A stretch of DNA of 64,000 nt from Phlebopus portentosus (Eukaryota; Basidiomycota; Agaricomycetes; Boletales; Boletinellaceae), in the NCBI GenBank assembly GCA_037892935.1, contig JAYXKI010000009.1, forward strand, positions 1,488,001 through 1,552,000. Direction: 5' to 3'. The position numbers and the translations under genes were made by a program. Below the pieces are notes generated by a model. The model did no database searches. It saw only the letters and a list, made by a program, of their open reading frames with translations, and was not told the origin of the DNA. Below, in pieces: positions 47,024 through 59,139 of the stretch (its first letter is position 1; the number at the start of each line of letters is the position of its first letter).

Positions 47024-47926
47024 TCAGAGTTCCTTCTTGACGTTGCTGGTCTTTGCCTCGGAGCGTTTCGAGTATATCATAGCCGTAAATGGTCTGCAAC
47101 GGCTTAAGTTTCAGTGACGGTGCGAATCAGAAATAGCTTGGTCTTACCCCTCGAACTTGAGTGCTATAGTGTAGCAGATATGCACGTAAAGTGTTATTAA
47201 AAGACCAGCAGGTTTTTCGTACCTATATATGAAAATTTAATGAGGGCGTGATGACTTATACGAGGAATTGTGCGCACCAAAGAGCGGTAGCCAAGAAGCA
47301 CAATGTGCTTCCGACATACATCGGGTTCTCGAGGACGTTGAAAGGAAAGCCTTCGAGGCGATGGTCCATGCTACACTCAGTTGGCAACATCATCAGCCAT
47401 TTTCTTTAAGTAAACAATGGACGTCCACGCACAGAATTCCGAAGTAGTCCCCGAGGAACGTACCCGTGATTCCCAGAGCCCAAGTTGACGAGATCACAAG
47501 AGTCTGACCAGCGACGAAAAGCAGGACGGGAAGCACGATATGAAGGTTCAAGGGCGGGTCGTTTGGTAAGATCGGGTGCGAAGGCTGTTCTGAAAGAGCG
47601 CGATGGTATCTTTACGGGAGGTTGAGCAACAACGTGCAAGTCACCACCGAGCTTCTCACTCACAAAGAATCACGAAGGACACCAAACGAAAAAATCATGA
47701 CAGCTAGGAAATAGCATCCTGCCTTTGCATTACCACCGAAAAGACGCGTCAAGGACTTGTTGTGGTATTCTAGGATGAAAGGTAGATGCTTAGCACGTTT
47801 CCTGGAGGACGGTGTAAGCCCGCTCTACGTACCATTTCGCGCAACAATATTCCATGCCAGTGGGTTAAAGGTAATAGATGCCAAAGACACCAACAACGAC
47901 GTCTTGCCGAAGTCCACCCACTGCAT
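47024..47926 (-). CDS. OPI3: phospholipid N-methyltransferase (OPI3/PEM2 type)
   Basis: Six exons (47833-47926, 47664-47769, 47433-47609, 47278-47370, 47148-47222, 47024-47093) join in phase to 204 aa, close to yeast Opi3 (206 aa). Marks include the NPLAWNIVARNEYHNKSLTR start, GNAKAGCYFLAVMIFSFGVL, ILMDHRLEGFPFNVLENPMY (the S-adenosylmethionine and active region), YVGSTLCFLATALWYEKPAG and LKFEGPFTAMIYSKR. Several transmembrane helices are evident. It methylates phosphatidyl-monomethyl- and dimethyl-ethanolamine to phosphatidylcholine in the ER. Single-frame ORFs miss it because it is split into small exons. It is divergent from the SDR gene, with 157 bases between the two ATGs. Confidence 0.92.
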
Positions 47927-48083
47927 CGTCCTCACCGTGTCTACCGTCGTTGCGTGCGTAAAGCAAGAGTCAAGGCGAAGTGTCTTGACCTTCCAATTTT
48001 TTTTCAGGTGATTTTATAGTAAGCCTCGGTTCCTTCCGAACCACCATCATCACATTTTACATACACATAGATTTAGCGAAAGG
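47927..48083. promoter_or_regulatory. short bidirectional promoter region
   Basis: Only 157 bases separate the OPI3 ATG (minus) from the SDR ATG (plus), so the two genes must share this promoter region including their 5' UTRs. No specific factor site was recognised. Confidence 0.6.
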
Positions 48084-49122
48084 ATGGATCTTGGCTTGAA
48101 GGGTACTCGCGTTCTTATTACAGGTCAAGAATTTGGCGGAATTTATTGCATTGATCGGCTTCGACTGAATTCAAGTCAGGAGCGAATGGCGGGATAGGCT
48201 TCGTGACTACACGCCTTTTTCTTGGTGAGGAGATCCTTCAGTCCATCACGATCCTAATAATAGTTGTATTGGCATTCATGTCGGACATAGATCAAGGTGC
48301 AGACGTCGTTGCGCATTACAACACCAAGAAAGATACCTTGGAGTCGCTAGATGGAATTTCCCGTCTATCAACAGTCCAGGCGGATCTAACTCAAGAATCC
48401 GATGTCGTGAAAATCTTCGATTCACAAAGGGACAAGCCTATTCAGGTCCTCGTCGTAAACCATGGAATCTGGCCTAGCCACGATGAGTCTATCTCGCAGA
48501 TGTCGCTTGAGCACTGGAACAAGACGATCTCAACAAATTTGACATCTTCGTTTCTTATCGTCCGTGAGTTCCTGCGCCGATTGGATAAGCCAGGCGTACC
48601 TGCTTCGACCAAGGAGAAAGTCGCTGTTATCCTCATCGGAAGTACTGCTGGAAAGTATGGTGAAGCCGGGCATGCCGACTATGCGGCATCGAAGAGTGGT
48701 GTGTGGAAGGGATGGGTCAATTCATGGGAAAGACTGATTTCGCGTTTCAGCGTTGATGTACGGATTTCTGCTCTCCCTGAAGAACGAGATCGTCAAGATC
48801 GCTCCGAAGGGTCGTGTCAATTGCGTAGCGCCTGGCTGGGTCAAAACACCTATGGCTGAAGAAGCGCTTTCGAACCCGAACACTGTCTACCGTGCTCTTG
48901 CAACGTACGTTCATCTGCCTAAGTCTATGGCTTGTTAGGTCTGACCTAGCATTTTGCTCTAGGACGCCGTTGAAGAAAGTTGCAGCGCCGTCCGATGTGG
49001 CTTATCAAATTCTCCTTCTCGCTTCTCCGGTAGTTTCGGGACATGTCACCGGGCAAGTGATCATGGTCGAAGGTGGAATGGAGGGCAGGCTTTTGAATAT
49101 GCCCGAGGACATCAATAGATAA
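48084..49122 (+). CDS. short-chain dehydrogenase/reductase
   Basis: Five exons (48084-48123, 48180-48224, 48297-48698, 48751-48904, 48963-49122) join in phase to 266 aa, the usual classical SDR size. Motifs: the NAD(P) glycine motif TGANGGIGF (spanning the first splice), ADLT after beta-4, NHGIW in place of NNAG, a Ser in LIGSTAGKYG, the catalytic YAASK (YxxxK), then VNCVAPGWVKTPM and the closing GHVTGQVIMVEGG. Resembles 3-oxoacyl-ACP reductase-like SDRs; substrate cannot be named. The first residues are basic-neutral, with no clear targeting signal. Confidence 0.9.
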
Positions 49123-51494
49123 GACCTTATGGGCTCATGATATAAATTATGAAGGTCAGAAAAATTCATCTTCATATCTGTCCGATTGGTCATATGATAT
49201 TTATAACTTCAAAGAATATTGCGTTTTGGTGTTGCTATCCTTCTGTGATCTGAGATGGAGTTGTCGACTCTCTCCGAGGCTCTACTTAATATGGGCAGGG
49301 ATTCCTGGAGTTTCCTATTGATGCAATAACCCGCGGTGCTAAGAACTATATGATGGCATGCTGCTAATCATCGCTGGGTTCTTTTTTTTTCATCTCTACA
49401 TCGATCAGGTCCTTGCATCCTCTGGTCCAGCTCATCTCGGGTGGAACGAAGTTGCTTTTTCTGTACTAGAACAAGCAACAAGATTCCCGCGGATTGTTTA
49501 CTTCTGGCCCAGATTCTGACCTTCTGGTAGTTCATCTTGATTTGATATCTCTAGAATTAATACCATCATCCGGCTTTGGGGGACCGCGAGAGTCGTCCGG
49601 GAGGCAACCAACAGCTATCTCTGATGATTTCATTGTCTGGCGTACCATATAGATACATTCTCTTCGTCGTTCTCCGGTATTGGATGCCAAACGTAAGCCA
49701 ACTCGGGATGGTACCGGCACACATCAGCGGCCGTACAAGTACGTCTTGTTTGTTTCCGTCCTTGTTTAGGATTTCCCTTGCCTTGGCTTTATCATCCGTA
49801 GGCCGACTGTTCTTAGCTGTAGTGAGTAACAAGTCGAGAATCACTCCGTGAACTTTCATCGGGACCGCCCTCTTTTGTATGCAACTTCGAAATCGCATTC
49901 CAGCCTAATTCTTATCTTCGTCACTTTCCTTTTCCGAATAGGCCGGTTCGAACAGATCAGCGAACTTTCGAACAAAACCGCTGAGACCCGGTGGCGATGC
50001 GAAATCGATTGATTTGATGTACATATTCTGCGAAGCCAAGATGAAACTTCTAAGTATATCACCAAATGAGTCATTAGAGTCGGAACGAGCGTCCTCTTCG
50101 GCTTACATTCGTGGATCAAATAAAACAACAAAATCGAGGAATCGCCTCACGCGAGGAATCCACAACTCTTTTTGTTTTCCTTCCGATGCTCCATGCAAAT
50201 TTGATTTAGTATTCGTCGTTCGACACTTCTAGGCAGAGGCAATGCGTACGAGCTTATCGATAGGTATAGGGCCTAAAAGATTCTGTCCCGACCCTTCGTA
50301 TAGAGCAATTCTATTTTCATAAGCATCAGGTTTCATGACATCGATTCTAGATGATCTACGGTATACATGTGTGATGGACGGTCGTTTCGAAGGTACGATA
50401 TATGTATATGGCTGTCGACTGAGTACAGGCAGATGAACTAGAAACTTGAATCAAAATCGAGAAATGCGATCGAGAGCAAATGCCTAAGCCACTTCCAGAG
50501 AGTCTAAGAGACTTCGAAATACCTATTAATTATCATCTGTATGTTCTACGCTCTCAGTAGCTTACGTGTCTTGAATGCATGTGTTCGTTGGTTTGCACCT
50601 CCATAACCCATCATTCACCGGCCGGGAGTCGAACGGAAGGTTCGTGGGAAAGGTACCATTACAGCCGAGTTACAGTACCGCGAAGTGGCATGCGCCTTTC
50701 ATATCATCAAAGAGCGGTACATCGAACGGTCGGTCGCACCCTTCAGGTTTTACCTCTGATGTATGAATTCCTATATTGTCTAGAGAACAGAACCAGCAAG
50801 GTCGCGAAGGACTGGCTCAGAATTCCGATGACGAACACTTTTTTGAGCTCTTGCGTTGCCTTTCTACACGACACGACAGAGCCTTGGCCCCGAATCTCTT
50901 TGGTCTAGACATGAATGAAGGTTAGTCCTCGCAAATGCGCTAAATAACAGCGGAATCTCGATGTGCATGATGGCGTGATGATCAATCCTGAGATGCATTC
51001 CTCTCTACATCAATCAGATCCTTGCGTACCCGGATACGCCTTCATCACGGTCGAAGCGAAGCTCCTCGCTTGGATTTCAACGGTCAAAAAGATCTCTCGC
51101 AATTAACTGATGCCGGACGACGTTCACTTTCATACGCTATGGTTTTAGAGTCCCAAAAGCCGCATTATACCGTCAAGAAGTAGAAGGCGTATCGTGCCTT
51201 TTTCTGCTTGTGCAGACGCGACGGCGACAATGACATATATCGTTTGGTAGACTGTTTCGAAATAAACGATCGGTACTTTTGCTACCACCGTCACACGCGT
51301 GCATCGGCTTTCGGTCAGCATAGATGTGATTCGGAGATACTGATCGTCCTTAGGAACGCTATGCCTGTATTACCTTCACAGCTTGATCTAAAGATAACTT
51401 CTATTCTTTCAAATAAAAGGACAGAGCTTGGTATCCCTGGAGCTTTCAGACTCTCTCTATTGCCTTAGCCTGGTCAGATCTGCTGCATCCCCAG
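49123..51494. other. intergenic region, no gene recognised
   Basis: About 2.4 kb of short ORFs without domains. Two stretches, about 49390-49460 and 50995-51060, look like diverged copies of each other (both contain CTCTACATC.ATCAG.TCCTTGC). An 18-base motif at 50622-50639 recurs at 59861-59878. Confidence 0.45.
50622..50639. repeat. 18-base motif, copy 1 (B-box-like on minus strand)
   Basis: CCGGGAGTCGAACGGAAG is present exactly here and at 59861. Its reverse complement holds GTTCGACTC, which fits the tRNA internal promoter B box, but no T-stem or acceptor can be folded around it. Confidence 0.7.
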
Positions 51495-53505
51495 ATGGCA
51501 AATCAAGGCGTTTCTTTGATTCACCCCAGCCTGTACCAAAGAGCATTAAATATAGAACAGTTAGTTTCAGACGGCAAAGAGCTCTCCCTGCTAGTTACTA
51601 TTTCAACGGCGCTTCAGGGTAAGCCTTTTGTGATCAGTAAAAGCAGTACTTACCGATTCTACTGCTTCAGTCAGTACTGTAACGTTGTTCTTCTACTATT
51701 GTGGTGGGCCATACTTCTCGCTCTGAAAACTTCGGCTAGGCTAATCCTCGTGCTCAGCTTTGCATTTCAGTGAAGAGGTACTGTACATACTTTACCTAGT
51801 TATTTGCTGATTTGTACTGATACTCAATATTTGCACAGATCGCATACATATGGGTATGTGAATTTTCAACGACACTATTTGGGCCAATATATGACGCTCA
51901 GGCAGTCGAGACCATGGACTCGTGGCAAGGTCATCTACATAGTGGTAAGCCTCATCTTTTTTTTTTCTCACAATACTCTCATGTTATTTTCTTTCTTAGT
52001 CAAGATATACGGGAGCAATTTTTCTCATGTACGTTCTGTCTGTTCAACTAAAGACATTGTAAGAACTAGAAATCAAATGTCGCCTCAGACTTATGTGTAT
52101 CGGTCTTTTGCCTATACGCTGGAACGACGCTGGTCACCCATTAATCAATGGTAAGAAACTTGAAATGCTGGTGAGCAGACACTGAAGTATACAAGAGTCA
52201 TCCATCACGACTAAATAATCTTCTCGATACAGGAGATCGGTGCATGTAAGCACTATGCTCACGAATATCGACCAAAACTCATCTTGAAATGCAGGTCTCG
52301 GTGGTTATCTCTATGTTGTGGCCGGAACAGTCACGATCGTTCTCGCGGAAAGTGGGTAGCGTATTACTCTTTTAATAGCCACAATCTTCTGATTATGACG
52401 TCTCAGTCATCTTAGCCATGCGTATTTACGCTTTGTATGGGAGCAGAAAACGGATGGCAATCATTTGCGCGATGCTGATATTGATTTCATGTGCTGGCAC
52501 TCAGGGCCTTGGAGTTATCTGTACGTGCTCCTCTTGGACTCCATTTTCTGATTCAGACCCAGACTAGTACTAATTGTTCGGTAATATACTTATCACGTTT
52601 GCGTATTATTCGCTGATAGATATTTTGAAACCTGAGGACAGTTGTATCGGAAAGCCGTGCCTGCTTGATTCGTCTCTATCATATCAGATCACAATTACAT
52701 GTCCCATGGCCTCTGACACGATCTCAGTTTTCGAATGGATCCCGACATCAGTAGTGGAGCTGGTATTTCTCGTTCTGGTACTCTGGAAGAACAGAAAGAT
52801 GCAAACAATTCGTGGCGAATACAGCCTCGTCGCAGAAGGGAAGACACCAAATGCTGTCGATATCATGGCTGTCATGGCTCGGGACTCGAAGAAATACTTT
52901 CTTCAGTAAGCTTTGGCGGTTTTAGGCCTAGGGCGATGTCTGACCTGGATTATGCCATTAGAATGTTTGCGCTCTGTTTCATCGGTGCATGTCTCAATGT
53001 AATTGTGATACTTGACAACTTGAAGCTACATAGCAGTTCCCTTGCGGTGCGTTTTACTTGCTTTCATATTTTGTCGCTTATCTGACGGTCCTCCCAAACT
53101 TAGATCGTACTTTCAGCTGTACTCTCAAATACCTTTGTGACATTCGCTGTAGCCGTCTTGTCGATTCTTGCTCCAGAGCTTTTTATTAGTCTCCGTATGG
53201 AGTACTATGGACCGGTGGGCTCGCTTGCCGATCAATCCCAATTACCTTGGGAGGTTGCTATCCCTGAAGGAAGTCAGCATGCTCCACAGGATTCTGGGAG
53301 CTCGCGAAGAGGGCAGTATTCAATAGTTGAGGATCAGGAGGCGTGGATTTGGCGTGTGGCTCTTGACGAACATGTTCGGCTCTACTTCATCAGTTATTAT
53401 ATGATGTTGATCGATGTCTTACTCTTTGGAGAAAGCAAAGTACTCGAACTCTTCCCATGGTACAAAGAAACCATCAGCGCTGGACCGTCTCGGTTATCGT
53501 TTTAA
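51495..53505 (+). CDS. DUF6533-type seven-helix membrane protein
   Basis: A multi-exon gene. Exon 1 begins at the ATG at 51495 and joins a piece with STVTLFFYYC, then one with LHFSEE plus IAYIWV. Further exons carry SRPWTRGKVIYIV, SRYTGAIFLM, GLGGYLYVVAGTVTIVLAE and ILAMRIYALYGSRKRMAIIC (the RIYALYG box typical of DUF6533 proteins). Then come FEWIPTSVVELVFLVLVLWK and KYFLQ, and a final exon (53103-53505) with APELFISLRMEYYGPVG, a Ser-rich loop and a long C-terminal tail. Known: very common in Agaricomycetes, function unknown. The order matches the paralog at 60311-62094 exon by exon. The last exon continues far beyond the paralog's end, through LRLYFISYYMMLIDV-like residues, so the two tails differ. 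Individual exon limits were not all fixed. Confidence 0.68.
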
Positions 53506-53560
53506 AATAATTTTAGGGCGACGTACGTTTCCCTCCCAGTCATAGCTATACCCTTCCGGC

Positions 53561-53880
53561 ATGTCCCTCGCAAATCTCGAAGAGTTGAAACTGGATGCTC
53601 TTAGCACGACGTTTTCAAAATCTGTGACTGGTTCATATTTACGTCTTCCTTTCGATTGGTATCTGATCACGTCGACAGTTTGCTGCACGGCTGTTTTCTT
53701 TTACTATTCTGGTGCTGGCTTTTCCAGTTCCAAGAAACCTCTGACACTCAGTTTAGACGTCAAAGTGTTGAATATAGCTCATGAAGTCAATTGCTCTTTC
53801 GTTGACGCCCCCCTACAATCATCGTCTTCCATCAGATCGCGTATATTTGGGTGAAGAGATCTACTAATCTATTATCGTTT
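53561..53880 (+). pseudogene. DUF6533-type gene, N-terminal fragment
   Basis: An ATG at 53561 opens MSLANLEELKLDALSTTFSK, matching the start of the intact paralog at 60311 (same spacing of DA.S.TFSK.VT). After an intron comes TSTVCCTAVFFYYSG, then LTLSLDVK and IAYIWVKRSTN, which are the first exons of the family. The frame then stops and a FunK1 remnant begins. The missing rear exons may be the fragment at 59140-59764. Confidence 0.6.
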
Positions 53881-54107
53881 TGATCCGAATATTTACCGGT
53901 TAGGAAATAGTTTAAAAAATGATCATTCGGAACAGTCCTTTACTTGCGGTGAGCACAGCCAAGCTCATTGCCTCAGCTTTGAAACTGATGAGTTCATCAA
54001 CTGTGAGACGCGGTTTTCCGGCGCTCCTTTCGTCATGTATTTTAGTACAATCTTTCTAAAACCAATACCGAGGGTTGAATCTGCCTATGATTTAGTCGTA
54101 TTGACGG

Positions 54108-54465
54108 CTGCAGAGCGTTCTTGAGGACGGAGCCACTTTTGCTTTAATTTGGGAATGAGTGCTGTTTCTAGGAGCTGCTTGAGACGGCTACTTTATCAGA
54201 TGCTATAGAAGTCACCTTTTCAAACATGTCAATTAGAGGTGCGAACCAGTTACATTTCTTCCTGTTCCCGTGTCAGGACATTGTCCAAAGACCGTTCAAT
54301 CTTCATTGGAGACCATCTAGCCTTCATCTTCTGTAACAACTTGGTTGCTTCATCATTCTGCTATGGTAGGAGACGGAATACGAATGAATCCACATCAATC
54401 TCCAGAAACATATGGCCCAGGTCGCCCAGTTCTTCTTCGAAGCTGATGGAGACCGAGATACAACC
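54108..54465 (-). pseudogene. FunK1 N-terminal remnant
   Basis: The DNA aligns by eye with the minus-strand N-terminal exon of the FunK1 genes: GGTGCGAACCAG, TTCTTCC, GACATTGTCCAAAGACCGTTC parallel the stretch around 225-285 and 6745-6805. The segment reading back to CCCAGTTCTTCTTCGAAG matches the EELGNPGY start. Frames are interrupted throughout. It is divergently placed from the intact FunK1 gene that follows. Confidence 0.55.
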
Positions 54466-54707
54466 AATTTGAGGGATGAGGTCTTGTTTGCAAGATGCTT
54501 ACTGCATAGACGTGGACTTACATCATTTCCCAGACCTGCATTCTATGAAACAGGATTTCACCGGAACAATTCGGCAAATTGAGACTTCTTGCTAGAACAT
54601 ATTTAGTCATGCCACATGTTGAATATATTCGTGTGTGAATTAAAGTATATATCTTCCTCCACATGTCTGGATTGGAACTCAGAGTCATAGATCACCTCTT
54701 ATTTCGT

Positions 54708-55292
54708 CAGGTTCGCAGCGTATCGTATATAGCGTATACGATACGGCGTATACGCTATACGCCCGTATGCGTATCAGCTCGAGCAGTCGAACTATACGCG
54801 AAAATTTCGCGTATACGCCGTATACGCGCGTATATTTTCGGGGTCTGAAACCAGTAAGGAAACTCGAATTTTAAATAAAGTCGGCCACGCTTCTACCAAA
54901 ATGAACAACTACTCATTTAGTGTTGGATATCCCAGTCTCAACACCTGATTGCCGGGTTTGGTACGGTATCAAGGGTTGCTGCTTGGTGCTGAGGCGTGGG
55001 AATTATGACTGACTATCAGTTGTGGCTTCCGACCCCCCTCGCCGCTTGCTCTTGTAAGTTTATCGATATTTGTATTAGTTGTCTTAAGTCAAGGAATATC
55101 ATGTAAGTATTTTTGAGGCTCGAACATGAGATGTAATGGTCAAAATATCATGTTGGTCAGTGTCGTCCCGTATACGCCGTATACGCCGTATATTATATGT
55201 GCGTATGCGAATCTTGCTTCAAAGACAAATATACGCGCGTATTCTATACGACCGTATGCGTATGAAGCTGAAAATATACGCGCCGAACCCTA
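54708..55292. mobile_element. MITE-like element with hAT-like ends and CGTATAC-rich arms
   Basis: About 585 bases. The right end, read inward on the minus strand, is CTAGGGTTCGGCGCGTATA; the left end is CAGGTTCGCAGCGTATCG, an imperfect inverted match. Both arms are dense in palindromic GTATACG/CGTATAC units, and GCGCGTATATTTTC in the left arm has an exact inverted copy in the right arm. There is no transposase. I could not find a matching 8-base target duplication, so age or exact ends are uncertain. Confidence 0.5.
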
Positions 55293-55824
55293 GTCGGGTT
55301 GAAAAGAAAGTTTCTTCAATGTACGTCCCATCCGAACGCATTGCTTGGTTTGAAGACTTCATTTTTTCCATTTTCTGCCCCAAAGTCTACTTATTAAATG
55401 CATGCACGAGGATGCGATATCTCCAACATACTTTCGGGGGAAATTCACCGCATTTTTGGTCTACGCACGAAGCTGGTAGAAAATCTAGAGATGCTCCATA
55501 AAATCTCATGCGTAATTGAATCGAGAAAATCGGGACATTGCTCCATGGTTTATCTTTAGACTGCATCGATATTCTGTGTGTTTCACATTAAAAAGTTGAC
55601 GGATAAATTTATTGTAGAATGATAAGTTATGACGTTGTAGACGAGGCAAGCCGCTGTAACACAATTACCTGAGTGACATGTGTGACAGTTCGCTTTCGTG
55701 ACAATTCCTCAAGTGTAAGCCACGGGAGCTTCGTCTTTATTCATACCTCTACCACCATTTCTAGCTTTCTCATTAGAATTCGACTTTTGCAGTCAAAGAC
55801 AATAATTGCAGACTTACCGTCGAG
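55293..55824. other. intergenic region upstream of FunK1
   Basis: No coding seen. Contains the promoter of the FunK1 gene at 55825. Confidence 0.55.
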
Positions 55825-58370
55825 ATGGAGGATTTTATTAACATGCAAGAAGAGCTGAGCAACCCCGGCTATGTTTTCCCAGTGATTGAGGCACGCGCGT
55901 TCGTGGACCATCTCCTGCCTCCGCTCAAAGACGGAGTCAACGTGAGGGACATCGGATCGACGCTTAAGAGGAGGGGATATGTTGATACCTCCGGTAGGTG
56001 GAAGGGCCTTTGGACAATGTCTGGAGGCAAAAGACGGAAGAAATACGACGTATTCGCGCCTCTGCTCGACATATTTGAGAAGGCAACCTCTGTAGCAGCT
56101 ATGAAGACATCCCGTCTTAATCAGATATTGGAGATGGTGCTCCTCCCAGAGAGGAGAAATGGCCGTAGAAGAAGTGCATCCTCGCAAAATGCGTGCTTCG
56201 CCTACAAACGCCGAGGAGTGCGGTCTGTGGCAGCCAGCACAGAGACGTGCACGATCAGCTCGTGGTCCCAAATCGCCCTTGCTGCGAGCTTCAAAAGGAC
56301 GAGTAGTGAGGAATCTCGCAAGAAGGTGAGTTCCGCTTCCCCATGGAATTACTGTCCTAAACCTAGTGTTTGATTTAGAATGCGAGAAGGATAATTTCTG
56401 ACATTCAGCTGGCTATGGCACGAGACCCATGCAGAAGGTTCACGTTTGGGATGACCGTTGAGAATACGACCATACGACTGTGGTTCTGCTCGCGCGCTTC
56501 TCCCGTTGTCAGCAGACCCTTCGATTTCTCGAAAGTAAGTAAGCGACTTCCAGTATGAGACTCCAACTGACCATTAAATTCCGACGGGCAGGATCTGGAT
56601 ATACTTCTTTACGTCTTCCTCTCACTCGCATTCGCAACCAAGAATGAATTGGGCTGGGATCCGACTATGCGACCCTTTATCAAGAACGATGGTAGACGGG
56701 TATATCATATCGACGTCGATGGCGAGACATACGAGACGAATCAGGTATTGTCGAAGAGCCCTGCCGATCAGCTGGTTGGGCATGCGACACGAGTGTGGAA
56801 AGTGCATCGATTGGACTCGGATGTGCCATATGTACTGAAGGATGTCTGGATCGAAGAGGATCAGAGACCTGAGCATGCCACATACGAGATGCTTCTGCAT
56901 GACATCCAGGAGAGATATGGCTCGGAGGTGCTATCTGAGGTAGCCTCTCATCTCCTGACTCCTGTCGTGCATTGTGTTGTGTGCCTCGATGATGAAGTGG
57001 ATCACACCACGGAGGTGATGATGCGAGGATACACACCGTCGTTCAAGGAGCAGTACAGAGTGAATGTCGAGAATCTAGACAACGGTGATGACAGTGATGG
57101 CGAGAACGAGGACAAGGATAGCCTAATGTCATCAACTGAGATAGGGATTGTAGGCTTGGAAAGAAACGGTTTGAGGGACCCTTTCCATTGGTACAACCCT
57201 GTGAGGAGGGTCCCACGCCTGAAACATTACCGTGTCGTGTTCAAGGAAGTTGCGAAACCGCTAAGTGATGTCAGAGATCTAGCAGATGTATTCACTGTCT
57301 TGAGTGATAGTGCAAAAGGTTCGTGCTATTTCAATTTCGATTTACCCACTGAGCTGATAGTTGTGTAGTTCTGAAGTGGATTCACGGAGCTGGATGGGTA
57401 CATCGCGACCTAAGTGTCGGTAATTTATACTTCTACGACGGCCGTGGCTTGATCGGCGACTTCGAGTACGCAAAAAGCAAAAACTCAGACGTTGAACATG
57501 AGGAGTTAACAGTGAGTTTCTTTAGTATTTCCGTATTTAGTATTCTTTCTAATGTGCATGAAGGGTACTCGTGATTTCGTGGCTGTCGAGGCGGCAGAGC
57601 GTCGTTACGCTCATCTCCCTCCAATAGACAGATCACGAATGGATGCTAGACTTAGGGCATTGGAGGAAGAGAGATGGGAAGATTTAGCGTTCCTGCAGGA
57701 CTATGGGCGACCCCCGCCTTTCTTTCACAATGATCTCCACGATCTGGAGTCGCTATGGTGGATTGCTATCTGGAAGATATTCAGCTATTACACAGATTTC
57801 AGAGCGGACGTTACGGACAATTTCGGCAAAGAATGGAATAAACAACGAGAACTTGCGAATAGCACGTTGTTTCCTCGATCCAGCGAGACGACTAGCCGCA
57901 GACTATTTCTACAGACCAATGTCCACTACTGGGAGCTCCTCGCATGGTTTCCAGATCATCTTCGTACCGTAAAGAGGATTCTTGCTGCTCTGCGCAGCTT
58001 ATTGGTCAAGAAATACTCGAAATTCGAAGCTGGTTTTCCGTCCATTCAGATGCACCTTTTTGAGGGGACTCATGAACAATTTCAAGATCTATTCAAAAGG
58101 TGCAGAGAATGTATCGATAATGCGAAGCTAGTCTCGTGCCAGAAATTTGACCTCGATCAACAACTCCTGAATCAGAAAGACGATAGAACTGCACCCCAAA
58201 CCTTACGAACAGGTGGCCTAGGACTGCAGGTCGAATGCGTGCGTCTGAATGCACCGTATCATCATTCTCCCTCAGGCCCGGAATGTGTGATATGTTTTCC
58301 GAGGAAAGGAAAACGCAAACGCGACAACAATGACGTTGTATCCGTGCGACTGGCACGAATAACAAGGTGA
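55825..58370 (+). CDS. FunK1 fungal-type protein kinase, intact (right-hand copy)
   Basis: Five exons (55825-56325, 56379-56534, 56592-57318, 57369-57511, 57564-58370) join in phase to 777 aa. Splice positions and phases equal those of the gene at 4429-7037: exon 2 is 156 nt and exon 4 is 143 nt in both. Motifs: NPGYVFPVI, RWKGLWTMSGGKRRKKYD, MARDPCRRFTFGMTVENTT, the putative lysine in YVLKDVWIEEDQ, MMRGYTPSFKEQY, HRDLSVGNLYFY, GLIGDFEYAK (DFE in place of DFG), GTRDFVAVEAAERR and FFHNDLHDLESLWW. It ends in a basic tail GKRKRDNNDV. The start at 55825 gives MEDFINMQEEL. This copy is closer to the 4429-7037 gene than to the 1301-3781 one. Confidence 0.85.
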
Positions 58371-58927
58371 TTTGGAGTTGCTATGGTAGACTGCGGTCTA
58401 CGTGGTATTTTTCATATTAGAGACCAGTTTTGAGATAGGCCAGAAATATGGGCCAGATCTCAAAAACGGGAGGTTACCCGCCAGGTTCCTTTCCCCGGAT
58501 CGAATGAGATCGCCAAGCGTGAATCCTTCCTGTACGTTTCTGAATGGAGTTTCATGGATTCGAAACAGTCTCGTACATATTAGCCGGGCTCTGGATGAAG
58601 CACGGGAGCAGCTTGTTCAGTGCTACGTTGGATATGAAGCAAGCTTCGAAGCAACTGATCGCAAAAGCTCACGCACACGATTCATTGATCTCATGCTCCA
58701 AGATCTGTGAGATCGTTTCAGCAACAGTTCAACAAAATTCCGGCTCTCCACTTGTGAACATGGAGTCCTTTGGTAGACTCCATGCGCCAAAGGCATCATC
58801 GGATGTAGGAAGCCGCCACGATCTTCCAGGACGGGCTTCAACTAACTGCTCTGGAGAGCTGCCAAGAAAACAGAAAAGGAAGGATGAAGAGTCAGCGTGT
58901 ATGAATCAGTCGCGCTCTCACAGGTGA
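58371..58927 (+). pseudogene. FunK1 C-terminal remnant
   Basis: Directly after the stop of the previous gene the DNA resumes FunK1 C-terminal coding: LELLW, a TAG where the family has Trp, then TAVYVVF, GQKYGPD, a FLNGVSWIRNSLVHISRALD block and REQLVQCYVGYEASFEA. This matches the C-terminal exon of the gene at 1301-3781 (EKYGPKA, VRAYVEFEANF) better than that of its neighbour. It ends in a basic tail PRKQKRKDEESA after a frame change. A broken tandem copy. Confidence 0.7.
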
Positions 58928-59139
58928 GCAAGTCAAACATATATTACTTTAGAAGACATTTTGCATTGCTATATGTGTTCATTAGACTCTGTTACCAAAT
59001 ATGCGTTATGTGCAGGATTGTATGTTAGTATGAGCTATACTTCCTTTTATTTTTATATCACAGTAGTGATATGTATACGGCGTTAAAAAAAGTCATAATC
59101 AACTTTGATACTTTGAAATCATGGAGCCCGACGGTATCA

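Noticed and set aside
47406..47663. ORF of 85 codons on the minus strand
   Set aside because: It is another frame over OPI3 exon 3; the OPI3 frame splices through six exons.
48203..48859. Single-frame 218-codon reading of the SDR gene
   Set aside because: It reads through introns; splicing restores TGANGGIGF and the YAASK to ALMYG continuity.
50600..50660. Possible tRNA from the GTTCGACTC motif
   Set aside because: No paired T-stem, anticodon arm or acceptor stem can be drawn on either strand; the same holds at 59861.
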